Assembly (NCBI GenBank): GCA_038405045.1 | Contig: JBBZIV010000002.1 | Coordinates: forward strand, 248,001-312,000 | Reading direction: 5' to 3' | Origin: Sporobacter sp038405045 | GTDB taxonomy: Bacteria > Bacillota > Clostridia > Oscillospirales > Oscillospiraceae | Length of the DNA stretch: 64,000 nt | Part shown: in pieces, positions 16,350-24,214 of the stretch | Numbering within the stretch: position 1 is the stretch's first letter | Layout of the letters: every line of letters begins with the position of its first letter | Notes under the pieces: model-generated | Told to the model about the DNA's origin: nothing | The model's database searches: none | What the model saw: the letters and a program-made list of their open reading frames with translations, nothing else | Translations under genes and position numbers: made by a program

Positions 16350-18475
16350 TACATTATCGGGTCCATCTCAAGTGCGGGATGTGATTTTTCCGACAAAAAG
16401 GCCATGAGCTGGTCGGCGTCTTCAGCAATGGTTTCGTCACCGATACGGTCGCAGAAGTTTTCAATGCCATAGAGTTCCTGAGCAGAAGCGTTGAGCTTTT
16501 CACTGACCATATCCTTGAGGGCTTTCGGCATCCAGACGATGCGGGCGATGCCGCCTTCAGCCTTCATAAACTTCTTGGAGGGGATGAAGTGACGGCCGTG
16601 ACCCATGAAGCCAGGCGTCTGTACGCCGCCGCCCGTCATGGACGCAAGCTCGGCAAACGTCATACCCAGCGGTGTCACACCTGTGTGCTCACGGTTGACA
16701 ATGATAACGCCGTTGGAGCAAGGCTCGATACCGCAGATGCACTCGAAGCAGCCGCAGCTCGTCATCGGGTCTTCCAGGATGGAGTACAGGGTAACACGGT
16801 CAAGAGCACCGTGGGAGTAGAGCTTAACAGCCTCGTTGACATCTTCGTAGGCACCTTTTTCCTCGTCGATGACGCGGGTCTTTGTGACGACCTGGCAGGG
16901 GCCGTTGGGGTCGAGCTCGTTCGTCGACTTCGCATCAAGCCAGGAGACAGCGCCGCAAAGGCCGAGACGCTCCGGTGTGACGATGCAGACGTGCGACGGG
17001 GAGAAGGACTGGCAGAGAATGCAGGTGTAGAAGTTGTCGACGCTCTCGTCGGTGAGGGAGCGGAGACGCGCATCGCGCTTGTCGTAGATGACATTGGCGT
17101 CTTTGCGCAGACCGGCGACCTTCTCAGGGTCTGTCACGATCGTCACCTGGCACTTGTCAACGACGTTGGCGTAGTCGCTCTTGATTTTGGCGTACAGGAG
17201 CTCGCCGAAATGCTTTGCTCTGAAACCGGCTTCAAAAGACGCTTTGCTGACGCGGATACGGATAAGGTCGCGCTGACCGGTGTGCATCACGCCTTCAAGG
17301 CAGTTGACAAAGTTATGTATGCGGCGCTCGAAAACAGGCTCAAAGTCGGACTGCATATTTTTGCCGGCCACATCGACGATAATGGCCATGCAAATTTTGC
17401 TGCCCGCTTCATAGGCGTCAAGATCGTCACCGATAACTTCAATCTTGTGATCTTCGACTTCGTGAAGTTCCTTCGTGCGGACGAGTTCGAAGCAGTCTTT
17501 TCTGGAGCCGTCAATTTCAATCTGCATGTCAGCCTTGCGGATGATTTCGCCCTCAAATGCCGTGGAGAAAGCAATCGGCAGATCCATATTCGTGATTTTA
17601 ATCTTGATGTCACGCGCTTCAAGAGAGGTTTCGATCAATTCGTCAATGTTCTGCTGGATGATTAGGCTCTTCGGAACCACATCCACATCAACCGTGTCGT
17701 TTGTGATGACAGGGAAGCCCATAGCGATGGCGCCCGCGCCGCAACCGACCGTAATATTCTCAACAGGGGCAAAAGCGTTGACAAAGGCAAAAATGCGCTC
17801 GAAGGAATACTTGTTAATCCCATCCCAATCGCCGGGCTGGACGGCACCGAAAATCATGGCCGCGCGGACGACGACAGAGATGATGTGGGAGACGCCGTTG
17901 ATTTCAGGGCTGACGGGCACGATACGAACGGGGAAGCCCATCTTGATGCCGCAGCGCTCAGCCTGGTCGATAGCGCTCTTGAGCAGGAAGACGAAAATAC
18001 CCTTCGATTGATAGCCCTTAATCAGCGCAAGAGCCTGCTCATCCGTGGGCGCTTCGTCAATAATGACGACAAAGCCGGGGATGTCCTGTGTGACGAGCGG
18101 GACGCCCAGCTCACGAACCTCAGCGTCCGTCATGTGACCGTGGTACTTCTCGCTGTAGGGGGTCGGGTTCTCCGCGTATTTGCAGGCTTCAATGACTTCA
18201 GCCGCCAGGACTGTTGCGATGCCCGACTTAAAAACGTCATTCAAGCGGTAATTTCTTGTCATAAGAGCCTTGATCGGCTCCATAGCCGCCTTCAGTTCGC
18301 CGATCGTTGTGACCTTCAGCCCGAGATAAGCGTAGATGCAAGCCAAATGATACGCCGTGCTGCCGAAAGCAACGGGGGCGTCGGCACCAAGCTTGTCATA
18401 AGTTATGTTGATAGCGGATTCGGCGAGTTTAAGCATCTCGTCCGAGCCTGTAAATGCTCTGTCAAACAGTCTCAA
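16349..18475 (-). CDS. acsB: Acetyl-CoA synthase catalytic subunit, copy 1
   Basis: Makes acetyl-CoA from CO, a corrinoid-bound methyl group and CoA at the Ni-Ni-[4Fe-4S] A-cluster. The cluster cysteines are C485, C488, C497 and C507, and the distal-nickel motif is C574-G-C576. This spacing equals that known for Moorella AcsB (506, 509, 518, 528, 595, 597). The 708-residue protein is complete. The start is TTG at 18475, nine bases after GGAGG. It sits in the operon with CODH and the corrinoid protein. A second, diverged complete copy lies at 24215-26347. Confidence 0.96.
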   Translation of the reverse strand: MRLFDRAFTGSDEMLKLAESAINITYDKLGADAPVAFGSTAYHLACIYAYLGLKVTTIGELKAAMEPIKALMTRNYRLNDVFKSGIATVLAAEVIEACKYAENPTPYSEKYHGHMTDAEVRELGVPLVTQDIPGFVVIIDEAPTDEQALALIKGYQSKGIFVFLLKSAIDQAERCGIKMGFPVRIVPVSPEINGVSHIISVVVRAAMIFGAVQPGDWDGINKYSFERIFAFVNAFAPVENITVGCGAGAIAMGFPVITNDTVDVDVVPKSLIIQQNIDELIETSLEARDIKIKITNMDLPIAFSTAFEGEIIRKADMQIEIDGSRKDCFELVRTKELHEVEDHKIEVIGDDLDAYEAGSKICMAIIVDVAGKNMQSDFEPVFERRIHNFVNCLEGVMHTGQRDLIRIRVSKASFEAGFRAKHFGELLYAKIKSDYANVVDKCQVTIVTDPEKVAGLRKDANVIYDKRDARLRSLTDESVDNFYTCILCQSFSPSHVCIVTPERLGLCGAVSWLDAKSTNELDPNGPCQVVTKTRVIDEEKGAYEDVNEAVKLYSHGALDRVTLYSILEDPMTSCGCFECICGIEPCSNGVIIVNREHTGVTPLGMTFAELASMTGGGVQTPGFMGHGRHFIPSKKFMKAEGGIARIVWMPKALKDMVSEKLNASAQELYGIENFCDRIGDETIAEDADQLMAFLSEKSHPALEMDPIM

Positions 18476-18507
18476 TGTAATTTACCTCCAATTATTCTCG
18501 GAATTAT

Positions 18508-19281
18508 TTATGATTCCGTGTCGATTCGCTGTTTTATAGCGCGGATTTCCGCAACCGTTTTTTCACTGTTATCATACGGGGAATTGCCGGCGCGGTCAGC
18601 TTCGGCGATATCAGTGTCATAGTGGATAAAGCCGAGCAATTTATCTGCGGGAATTCTTGATGTGATATAGTCCTCGTCTGCCTTGTTTCTGACCTTATTA
18701 GCGACGACGCGAACCTTGCTGATGCCGAGTTCACCGGCAAGCTGCACAACCTTGTTAAAGGTCTGAATGCTCCTCTCGCCCGGTTCAACGACGACGACAA
18801 ACTGATCCATCATGTCGGCGGTTCCACGGCCGAGATGCTCAAGCCCCGCCTCCATATCCATAATAACGACGTCTTCCCGGCGGATGATTAAATGAGAGAT
18901 CACCTGCTTGAGCATCACGTGCTCCGGGCAGACACAGCCGGTCCCGGCCGTCTCAACGGTTCCCATAACGAGCAGCTTAACGCCGTTTTTATCTTTGGCA
19001 AGCATGTCGGGAATATCGTCAACCTTCGGATTGATTTTAAAAAACTTCCCAAAGGTTTCAGCACTCGCGCCAGTCCGTTCGGCGATCAGCGTACGCATCT
19101 TGGAGATGGGCGTGATCCCTTCAAGCTCCTCCGGCGTAAAGCCCAGCGCCATACCAAGATTTGCGTCCGGGTCAACGTCGGCGGCGAGGACTTTGCGCCC
19201 CTCGTCGGCGTAAAGCCTTGCCAGAACGGCTGAAAATGTTGTCTTGCCGACGCCGCCTTTTCCTGTAACAGCAATTTTCAT
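18508..19281 (-). CDS. cooC: CooC/AcsF-type nickel-insertion ATPase, copy 1
   Basis: P-loop ATPase of the MinD/SIMIBI type that helps load nickel into CODH or ACS. The deviant Walker A is GKGGVGKTTFSA at residue 8, followed by AADVDPDANLGMALGF. The metal-binding C-x-C is in GTGCVCPEH near residue 115, and DMEAGLEHLGRGT follows. 257 residues from ATG 19281; the longer in-frame start at 19311 runs into the inverted repeat. It lies between cooS and acsB, so both nickel enzymes could be clients. Confidence 0.9.
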   Translation of the reverse strand: MKIAVTGKGGVGKTTFSAVLARLYADEGRKVLAADVDPDANLGMALGFTPEELEGITPISKMRTLIAERTGASAETFGKFFKINPKVDDIPDMLAKDKNGVKLLVMGTVETAGTGCVCPEHVMLKQVISHLIIRREDVVIMDMEAGLEHLGRGTADMMDQFVVVVEPGERSIQTFNKVVQLAGELGISKVRVVANKVRNKADEDYITSRIPADKLLGFIHYDTDIAEADRAGNSPYDNSEKTVAEIRAIKQRIDTES

Positions 19282-19295
19282 AATTACATCCCCGT

Positions 19296-19361
19296 TGGGG
19301 GCGATGCCCACATCGCCCCATCGAAATCGTCAAGGCTATGGCCGATGTGGGCATCGGGCCC
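19296..19361. repeat. REP-like inverted repeat between cooS and cooC
   Basis: CGATGCCCACATCG with GC-rich flanks (from 19302) is repeated inverted as CGATGTGGGCATCG (19343-19356), separated by about 27 bases. Each arm is itself palindromic in part. It fills most of the 115-base gap and sits just before the cooC ribosome site, so it may act as a REP-type element, a transcript processing site or an attenuator. Confidence 0.7.
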
Positions 19362-19396
19362 TACGATCTCGTGCAAATAAAATATTTGAGTGATAA

Positions 19397-21289
19397 TTAG
19401 ATGCCCAGCGCAGCGCGCTTGGCTTCGATACCGTCAATCATTTTCTGAACAAGCGTGTCGGGGTCAGTGCTGATAACAAACCCGGCGCCCGTCATTTTTC
19501 TTGTTCCTTCCGTGATGAGCTCCATCATTTGCGCAGAGCCTTTGACCTGCGGCTCGATGCCGAGGTAGGTGTCGATACCGGTGGAGACGACGTAGTTGGC
19601 AATGGCGACAGCTTTTTCACTCATCCACTCCGGCGCGCAGCCGACAACAGGGACCTGCGGAATGTCGATGCCCCAATCCTCGGCGATATACGTTGCCAGC
19701 AGCATCATACGGCTGATGTCAACACAGGAGCCCATGTGGAGGACCGGCGGAATGCCAACGAGCTCGCAGACACGCTTGAGACCAGCGCCGCAGATTTCCT
19801 TGGCTTCCTTCTTCATCAGGCCGGCCTTGGCTGCAGCCTGGGCCGAGCAGCCAGTCGTGATGACGATGATATCATTCGCCAGAAGCTTCTTCATTATTTC
19901 AATGTGGGAATGGTCCGGGCGAACCTTCGGGTTGTTGCAGCCGACGATGGCAACGGCGCCGCGGAGAACACCGGCTTTGACAACGTCGATAAGCGGTTTG
20001 TAAGTATCGCGCACGTCAACATGGCTGTTGGTGACGCCGTTAAGCTCTTTGACGATCGCCTCGCAGGAATAGCCGACTCTGACCGGCTGCTTGTGTGTGG
20101 GAACAAAAATCTTCGCCGGATCGCGCTTTTCAAAGTTGTCAATCGCTGTTCTGACAAGATCGCGGCCCTGTTCACGAGCCGTTTCCGGATGAAACTCGAC
20201 ATATGTGGAGCCAGGGATGCGCGCGATGGGAGAAGTTGTAATAAATTTCGTGTGGAAACATTCGGAGAGGGGGCCGACAGCCGGGAAGATACACTGGACA
20301 TCAACGGTGATCATTTCGACCATACCGGTGAGCAGTGCGTTTTCCTGCTGAAGGAAGTTACCGGCCATCCGAACGCCGTGGCGCATTGTGACTTCGTTAG
20401 CGGTGCAGCACAGACCGGCGATATTAATGCCCTTGGCGCCTTTGGATTTGGCGTAATCAATGAGGTCTTTATCTTCGGCGGCGATGACGATCATTTCAGA
20501 TAACGCCGGGTCGTGACCGTGAACTATGATGTTAACCATGTCTTTTTCAAGAACGCCGAGGTCGGCTTCCGTATCTTTCGGAGACGGTGTGCCAAAGAGA
20601 ATATCCGTCATCTCCGTACCCATCATGGAACCGCCCCAACCATCGGCAAGGCCGGTACGGAGACCTTGAACAACAAGTGATTCCGCATCACAGGTGTTGC
20701 CCATGGTGGTCATATGCATAGCTGTTGTAACCTCGCGGTCAATGGCGCGCGGGGCGATACCGAGATCCTCCCAAAGTTTCTGGCGCTCGGCAGGGGCGCG
20801 TTTTAAGAAACGCTGCGTGCCAAAGGGCTTGCCGTATTCCATCATACCCGCCAGGGCAACTTCGTGCGCGACTTCATAAAGGTCCTTGCCTTCTGTGGGG
20901 ATATCCCACTCCTTGGCAAGCTTCAGAAGTTTCGCCTGATCTTTGATTTGGTAGTGGCCGTCGGCGCTTGCCGTGTGCAGGACATGGCAAATCTCACGAC
21001 CGTGGTCGGAATGCGCTGCCGAGCCACCGGCAATCATACGCAGGTAATTGCGCCCAGCAATACCGTTGGCATCACAGCCGCAGATGCCGCGCGGGGCTTT
21101 GGGTGTAATGCGGCAGGGGCCCATGGAACAGATGCGGCAGCAGATGCCGTCCTCGCCGAACTTACACGAGGGTGTCTGATTCTTTTTTCTGTCTTCCCAG
21201 GTCTCGGCGCCGGCGCAGGCTGCGCATTCTTTCAGGCTCGCTGTGACGGCTTCCATTTGTTCGACTGTTGTGAAGTTGTTCGAATCCAT
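19397..21289 (-). CDS. cooS: Ni-Fe carbon monoxide dehydrogenase catalytic subunit
   Basis: Reduces CO2 to CO (or oxidises CO) at the Ni-Fe-S C-cluster and passes CO to acetyl-CoA synthase; in acetogens it is called AcsA. B/D-cluster cysteines are seen in GICCRICSMGPCRI near residue 50, then CGCD. C-cluster ligands are visible as VHGHDP, GLCCTANEV, VQCIFP, VGCNNP, TTGCSAQ and MGSCVD. ATG at 21289 gives 630 residues, the usual size, 12 bases after AAAGGAG. Upstream in-frame starts at 21313 and 21388 lack ribosome sites. First gene of the CODH/ACS operon. Confidence 0.95.
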   Translation of the reverse strand: MDSNNFTTVEQMEAVTASLKECAACAGAETWEDRKKNQTPSCKFGEDGICCRICSMGPCRITPKAPRGICGCDANGIAGRNYLRMIAGGSAAHSDHGREICHVLHTASADGHYQIKDQAKLLKLAKEWDIPTEGKDLYEVAHEVALAGMMEYGKPFGTQRFLKRAPAERQKLWEDLGIAPRAIDREVTTAMHMTTMGNTCDAESLVVQGLRTGLADGWGGSMMGTEMTDILFGTPSPKDTEADLGVLEKDMVNIIVHGHDPALSEMIVIAAEDKDLIDYAKSKGAKGINIAGLCCTANEVTMRHGVRMAGNFLQQENALLTGMVEMITVDVQCIFPAVGPLSECFHTKFITTSPIARIPGSTYVEFHPETAREQGRDLVRTAIDNFEKRDPAKIFVPTHKQPVRVGYSCEAIVKELNGVTNSHVDVRDTYKPLIDVVKAGVLRGAVAIVGCNNPKVRPDHSHIEIMKKLLANDIIVITTGCSAQAAAKAGLMKKEAKEICGAGLKRVCELVGIPPVLHMGSCVDISRMMLLATYIAEDWGIDIPQVPVVGCAPEWMSEKAVAIANYVVSTGIDTYLGIEPQVKGSAQMMELITEGTRKMTGAGFVISTDPDTLVQKMIDGIEAKRAALGI

Positions 21290-21330
21290 AAAGCTTCTTA
21301 TCTCCTTTGTCATAACACTAAAAAAGTCTA

Positions 21331-21346
21331 ACTTGTATTTACATGT
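21331..21346 (-). promoter_or_regulatory. Candidate GntR/UTRA operator in the cooS leader
   Basis: ACTTG-TATTTA-CATGT is a near-perfect dyad whose core TGTA-N2-TACA resembles HutC-type GntR sites. It lies just downstream of the cooS -10. A similar dyad, 12 of 16 identical, is at 22596-22611 over the promoter of the regulator's own unit. Confidence 0.5.
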
Positions 21347-21359
21347 TGATTCATACTGC

Positions 21360-21388
21360 ATTCTAGCAACCGAGCCCGTGAAAGTCAA
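21360..21388 (-). promoter_or_regulatory. Promoter of the CODH/ACS operon
   Basis: On the minus strand TTGACT (21388-21383) and TAGAAT (21365-21360) are separated by 17 bases. The leader to the cooS ATG is about 65 bases. Confidence 0.7.
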
Positions 21389-21452
21389 ACGCCGGACAAG
21401 ACATTCGTGTGATTTTTATAAAAGCTAAAATCATTCTACAAATTGACTTACC

Positions 21453-21485
21453 CAAAAAAGGCAAAACGCCTGCAAGACAGGCGTT
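21453..21485 (-). terminator. Terminator of the GntR unit
   Basis: On the minus strand AACGCCTG/CAGGCGTT with a five-base loop is followed by TTGCCTTTTTT. It separates the regulator unit from cooS. Confidence 0.75.
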
Positions 21486-21552
21486 GATATTATGTTTTGC
21501 CAACAAATTTGTTAAAAAAATACCGAAGTTTTTTGTTAAAAAAATAACAAAA

Positions 21553-22260
21553 TTAGAGCTTTCCGGACGTATAATAACCCGACTTAGCCGTCAGCGTGCC
21601 GTATGCTTCCGTCAAGTATTGCTTGCCGAATCCGACCGGCTTGTCGTCTTCGGCGCGAATCAGACGGTTGACAACGAGCAGGGGAGCGTGTCCCTCAAGA
21701 CCCAGCGCGTCGCATACGTATGGCGGCGGTGTTTCAAGCCCGATCGTCATCTCCGTATGAATAGACATCGGCGTAAATCGCGTTTCAAACATGTCGGGGA
21801 ATTCAGCGAAGTGAAATTCAAACTCAATGCTGGGCGTACCGCGCTCGTAGGGAATAAACTTCTCGTCATAGGCAATCGTTTGGCCGCCCTTTTCAAGAAT
21901 GCGCCGTGTGACGATCGTCATCTGCTGTTTTTTAAGCTTTAAAACGTCGGCAATAGCTTCGTCGGGCTCAATGATATTGACCTCCTGAAAGCGGAAACGC
22001 CCACACGGTGCCGTATCGCCGAAAAAAAGCGTGAACATTGTATACTTCGGCTGCAAAACAAAATGGCCTTTACCGTGCCACGATTTTATGAGCCCTTCAC
22101 CGACAAGGACATCCAGGCTTTTGCGGACGGTGACGCGGCTTGTCTGAAAGCGGGAGGCCAGCTCGTTTTCGGACGGGAGCATATCGCCGGGCTTGTAGGC
22201 ACCGGCAAGAATGCCCTTGCGCAGCGTACATGATATTTTTAAGTATAGCGGTTCTTCCAT
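21553..22260 (-). CDS. GntR family regulator with UTRA domain (HutC subfamily)
   Basis: Transcription factor of 235 residues. The N-terminal winged helix is seen in KPGDMLPSENELASRF, TSRVTVRKSLDVLVGEGLI and GKGHFV. The C-terminal UTRA effector domain covers residues about 85-230. ATG at 22260 follows GGGAGA. It is cotranscribed with the 75-residue protein and lies directly upstream of cooS on the same strand, separated by a terminator. Dyads over its own promoter and in the cooS leader make it a candidate regulator of the CODH/ACS operon; the effector is unknown. Confidence 0.88.
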   Translation of the reverse strand: MEEPLYLKISCTLRKGILAGAYKPGDMLPSENELASRFQTSRVTVRKSLDVLVGEGLIKSWHGKGHFVLQPKYTMFTLFFGDTAPCGRFRFQEVNIIEPDEAIADVLKLKKQQMTIVTRRILEKGGQTIAYDEKFIPYERGTPSIEFEFHFAEFPDMFETRFTPMSIHTEMTIGLETPPPYVCDALGLEGHAPLLVVNRLIRAEDDKPVGFGKQYLTEAYGTLTAKSGYYTSGKL

Positions 22261-22315
22261 GTTGTTCTCCCTTGCCGCTTGCAGAAAAGTGCTGCGGGCA
22301 CATTTGATAATGCGG

Positions 22316-22543
22316 TCAGACTTCCGTAAATGTCAGCCTCTGGCGCAGGCCGTTGCTGACGACGTCATATATCATGCAGCCCGGTGTCTTTGTTATCTCA
22401 AAGCTGATATCATTTCCGTCAAACTTATTGGCGACGTAAGCCGACACGTCTTCAATCTCGATTTCTTCAATGAAAACATCTCGCATCTGATTGCCGCTGC
22501 AACTGTTGAAAATTTCCCAGATCATTTCGTAACTCTTTTTCAT
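22316..22543 (-). CDS. Small conserved-looking protein upstream of the GntR gene
   Basis: Not assigned to a family. It is 75 residues, soluble and acidic (an EEIEIED stretch in the middle), with two Cys (NSCSGN and PGCMIY). ATG at 22543 follows GGAGG by only four bases; the longer in-frame start at 22624 overlaps the promoter. The clear promoter and ribosome site, and a position as first gene of the GntR unit beside the CODH operon, argue that it is real. A role in CODH/ACS regulation or assembly is inferred from place only. Confidence 0.7.
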   Translation of the reverse strand: MKKSYEMIWEIFNSCSGNQMRDVFIEEIEIEDVSAYVANKFDGNDISFEITKTPGCMIYDVVSNGLRQRLTFTEV

Positions 22544-22581
22544 AATGCCTCCGATCTGTTTGTACGTACCGCTGACCTGAT

Positions 22582-22611
22582 TGTATAATTGCCGAACTTG
22601 TATCGTCAAGT
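22582..22611 (-). promoter_or_regulatory. Promoter of the 75-residue protein-GntR unit with overlapping dyad
   Basis: On the minus strand TTGACG (22609-22604) and TATACA (22587-22582) are 16 bases apart. ACTTG-N6-CAAGT (22596-22611), a perfect five-base-arm dyad, overlaps the -35 and resembles the dyad in the cooS leader. A second palindrome, GTACGTAC, lies at 22562-22569. Confidence 0.55.
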
Positions 22612-22693
22612 AAAAAGACGTCATAATGATAACAAATTATCTTTGAATTGGAATGTTTTGTTTGGAGCGAATTGATAAAAGGAGAGATTTGTG

Positions 22694-22721
22694 TTGACAC
22701 TAATTTAAATAGCTTTATAAT
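22694..22721 (+). promoter_or_regulatory. Consensus promoter of the nickel/ACS cluster
   Basis: TTGACA (22694-22699) and TATAAT (22716-22721) are both perfect consensus hexamers, 16 bases apart. The transcript leads into the His-rich protein gene. Confidence 0.85.
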
Positions 22722-22727
22722 AATTTT

Positions 22728-22746
22728 AATGAGAACGATTCTCATT
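22728..22746 (+). promoter_or_regulatory. Fur-family-like metal box
   Basis: AATGAGAA-CGA-TTCTCATT, with perfect eight-base arms, starts seven bases after the -10 and so covers the transcription start. It resembles Fur-family boxes (TGAGAAT-type arms). Repression by a metal-bound Fur-family protein is inferred; which metal is not shown, but the downstream genes point to nickel. Confidence 0.65.
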
Positions 22747-22840
22747 TTAAGCGCAATGACTTTAGTTTGTGAATATACGTATGAATATTCGCATGTTACG
22801 TGAAATTCTGGAAACGACAAAGAAAAACGGAGGTAATTAC

Positions 22841-23176
22841 ATGCATCACAGCGGTTACCATCAGCATCACGACGATCACCATCATAACCACGACGGTCAT
22901 CACGACCACGAGCATACACACGGTAAGGACAACGGCAACCTAGACCACCATCACGGCGGCGGCCATGACGATTTGCTCCCGGGTATCGGAGAGGCGGCAG
23001 CCTTTGTGCGCTATATGGTTGAGCACAACGCGCATCACGCCGAGGAGCTGGAGAACCTGGCGCATAGCCTTGAGCATCTGCAGCGCAGCCAGGAAGCCGA
23101 AGATATCCGCCGCTGCCTGAAGGATTTCAAGAAGGCTGACGAGCACTTGCAGGACGTTTTAAACCGGCTCGTCTGA
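22841..23176 (+). CDS. His-rich CooJ-like nickel-binding protein
   Basis: Probable nickel buffer or chaperone of 111 residues. The first 50 residues contain about 20 His (for example HHQ, DDHHHNH, HDHEHTH, HHHGGGH). The rest is a helical, coiled-coil-like domain (residues about 55-111). The arrangement mirrors CooJ (helical domain plus His-rich metal tail), but with the tail at the N-terminus, and direct homology is not shown. ATG at 22841 follows GGAGG by seven bases; the in-frame ATG at 22769 lacks a site. First gene after the metal-box promoter, followed by cooT. Confidence 0.75.
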   Translation: MHHSGYHQHHDDHHHNHDGHHDHEHTHGKDNGNLDHHHGGGHDDLLPGIGEAAAFVRYMVEHNAHHAEELENLAHSLEHLQRSQEAEDIRRCLKDFKKADEHLQDVLNRLV

Positions 23177-23189
23177 GGAGGCTTATTAT

Positions 23190-23378
23190 ATGTGCTTATC
23201 AAAGGTATACGGGAAAAATGATACCGCCGTCCTCTTGAATAATATTCAAAAAGTTGTTTTGGACGGCGACGACATTGTTTTCACCGATCTGCTTGAAAAT
23301 GAAACGCGTCTGCACGGCAAACTTTTGTCAGCCGATCTTGTCAGCGGGAGAATTATTATTGACACAGGCAACGCATAG
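23190..23378 (+). CDS. cooT: CooT-family nickel-binding protein
   Basis: Small protein of 62 residues that begins MCLSKVY. The invariant Cys2 is the metal ligand in the CooT family, whose dimers bind one nickel and serve CODH maturation. The rest is a short beta-barrel pattern (VVLDGDDIVFTDL, GRIIIDTG). The start follows GAGGAGG, 13 bases after the His-rich gene. Its position next to CooJ-like and CooC genes fits nickel delivery to the second AcsB. Confidence 0.85.
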   Translation: MCLSKVYGKNDTAVLLNNIQKVVLDGDDIVFTDLLENETRLHGKLLSADLVSGRIIIDTGNA

Positions 23379-23413
23379 CCTTTATATGTGAATCTTAAGA
23401 CTGGAGAAAAAAC

Positions 23414-24184
23414 ATGACACCCATTACGATTGCCGTTGCCGGGAAAGGCGGAACAGGCAAAACAACACTGTGCGGCATTATTGTGGACTATCTTGCAAAG
23501 AGCGGCAAAGGGCCGATTTTGGCCGTTGACGCCGACCCGAATTCTAACCTGAATGAAGTTTTGGGGGTGGAAATCCAGACGACGCTTGGTGAAATCCGCG
23601 AAAAAATGCAGTATAAGGACAATGAAAACGAAGAGCTCCCTTCCAGCATGACAAAGCAGGAATACACGGAGTATATGTTTAACGATGCGCTTATCGAGGA
23701 AGACAATTACGACATGCTCGTCATGGGGCGCACACAGGGCGCCGGCTGCTACTGCTATGTCAACGGCGTTTTAAAAACGCAGATTGACAAGTATAAGGGT
23801 GGGTACCGCTACATTGTCGTCGACAACGAAGCGGGGCTTGAGCACATCAGCCGCGGTATTCTTCCCCGCATCGATATTCTCTTAATGGTCAGCGACGCCT
23901 CGCGCCGCGGGATTCAGGCTGTCGGGCGTGTTGCCGTTATGGTGGAGGAACTGAAGCTCAAGCCCGGTGTTGCAAAGCTCATCATCAACAGAGCGCCGAA
24001 CGGTCAGCTTGACGCCGGCTTATTAGAGGAAATTGAAAAACAGAAGCTCGACCTTATCGGCGTCGTGCCGCAGGATGAAACGATTTATCGCTACGATGCA
24101 GACGGAAAACCCAGCTCCGAGGTGCCCGAGTCAAGCCCTGTCAAAATAGCGATGCGGGAGATTCTCGGTAAGCTTGGCTTATAA
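23414..24184 (+). CDS. cooC: CooC/AcsF-type nickel-insertion ATPase, copy 2
   Basis: P-loop ATPase for nickel loading, 256 residues. The deviant Walker A is GKGGTGKTTLCG near residue 10, followed by AVDADPNSNLNEVLGV. The C-x-C metal site is in GAGCYCYVN near residue 114, and VDNEAGLEHISRG follows. It lies 30 bases upstream of acsB copy 2, in contrast to copy 1, which lies between cooS and acsB. With no CODH gene in this cluster, this copy is probably the AcsF-type protein dedicated to acetyl-CoA synthase. Confidence 0.9.
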   Translation: MTPITIAVAGKGGTGKTTLCGIIVDYLAKSGKGPILAVDADPNSNLNEVLGVEIQTTLGEIREKMQYKDNENEELPSSMTKQEYTEYMFNDALIEEDNYDMLVMGRTQGAGCYCYVNGVLKTQIDKYKGGYRYIVVDNEAGLEHISRGILPRIDILLMVSDASRRGIQAVGRVAVMVEELKLKPGVAKLIINRAPNGQLDAGLLEEIEKQKLDLIGVVPQDETIYRYDADGKPSSEVPESSPVKIAMREILGKLGL

Positions 24185-24214
24185 ATCACAACATACTATC
24201 AGGAGGTAACATCT

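Noticed and set aside
16589..17665. 358-codon open frame antisense to acsB copy 1
   Set aside because: Shadow frame with composition expected of the complement strand.
22841..23000. His-repeat DNA as a tandem repeat or CRISPR-like array
   Set aside because: The repetition is only His codons in a coding frame; no unit of constant length and no spacers.
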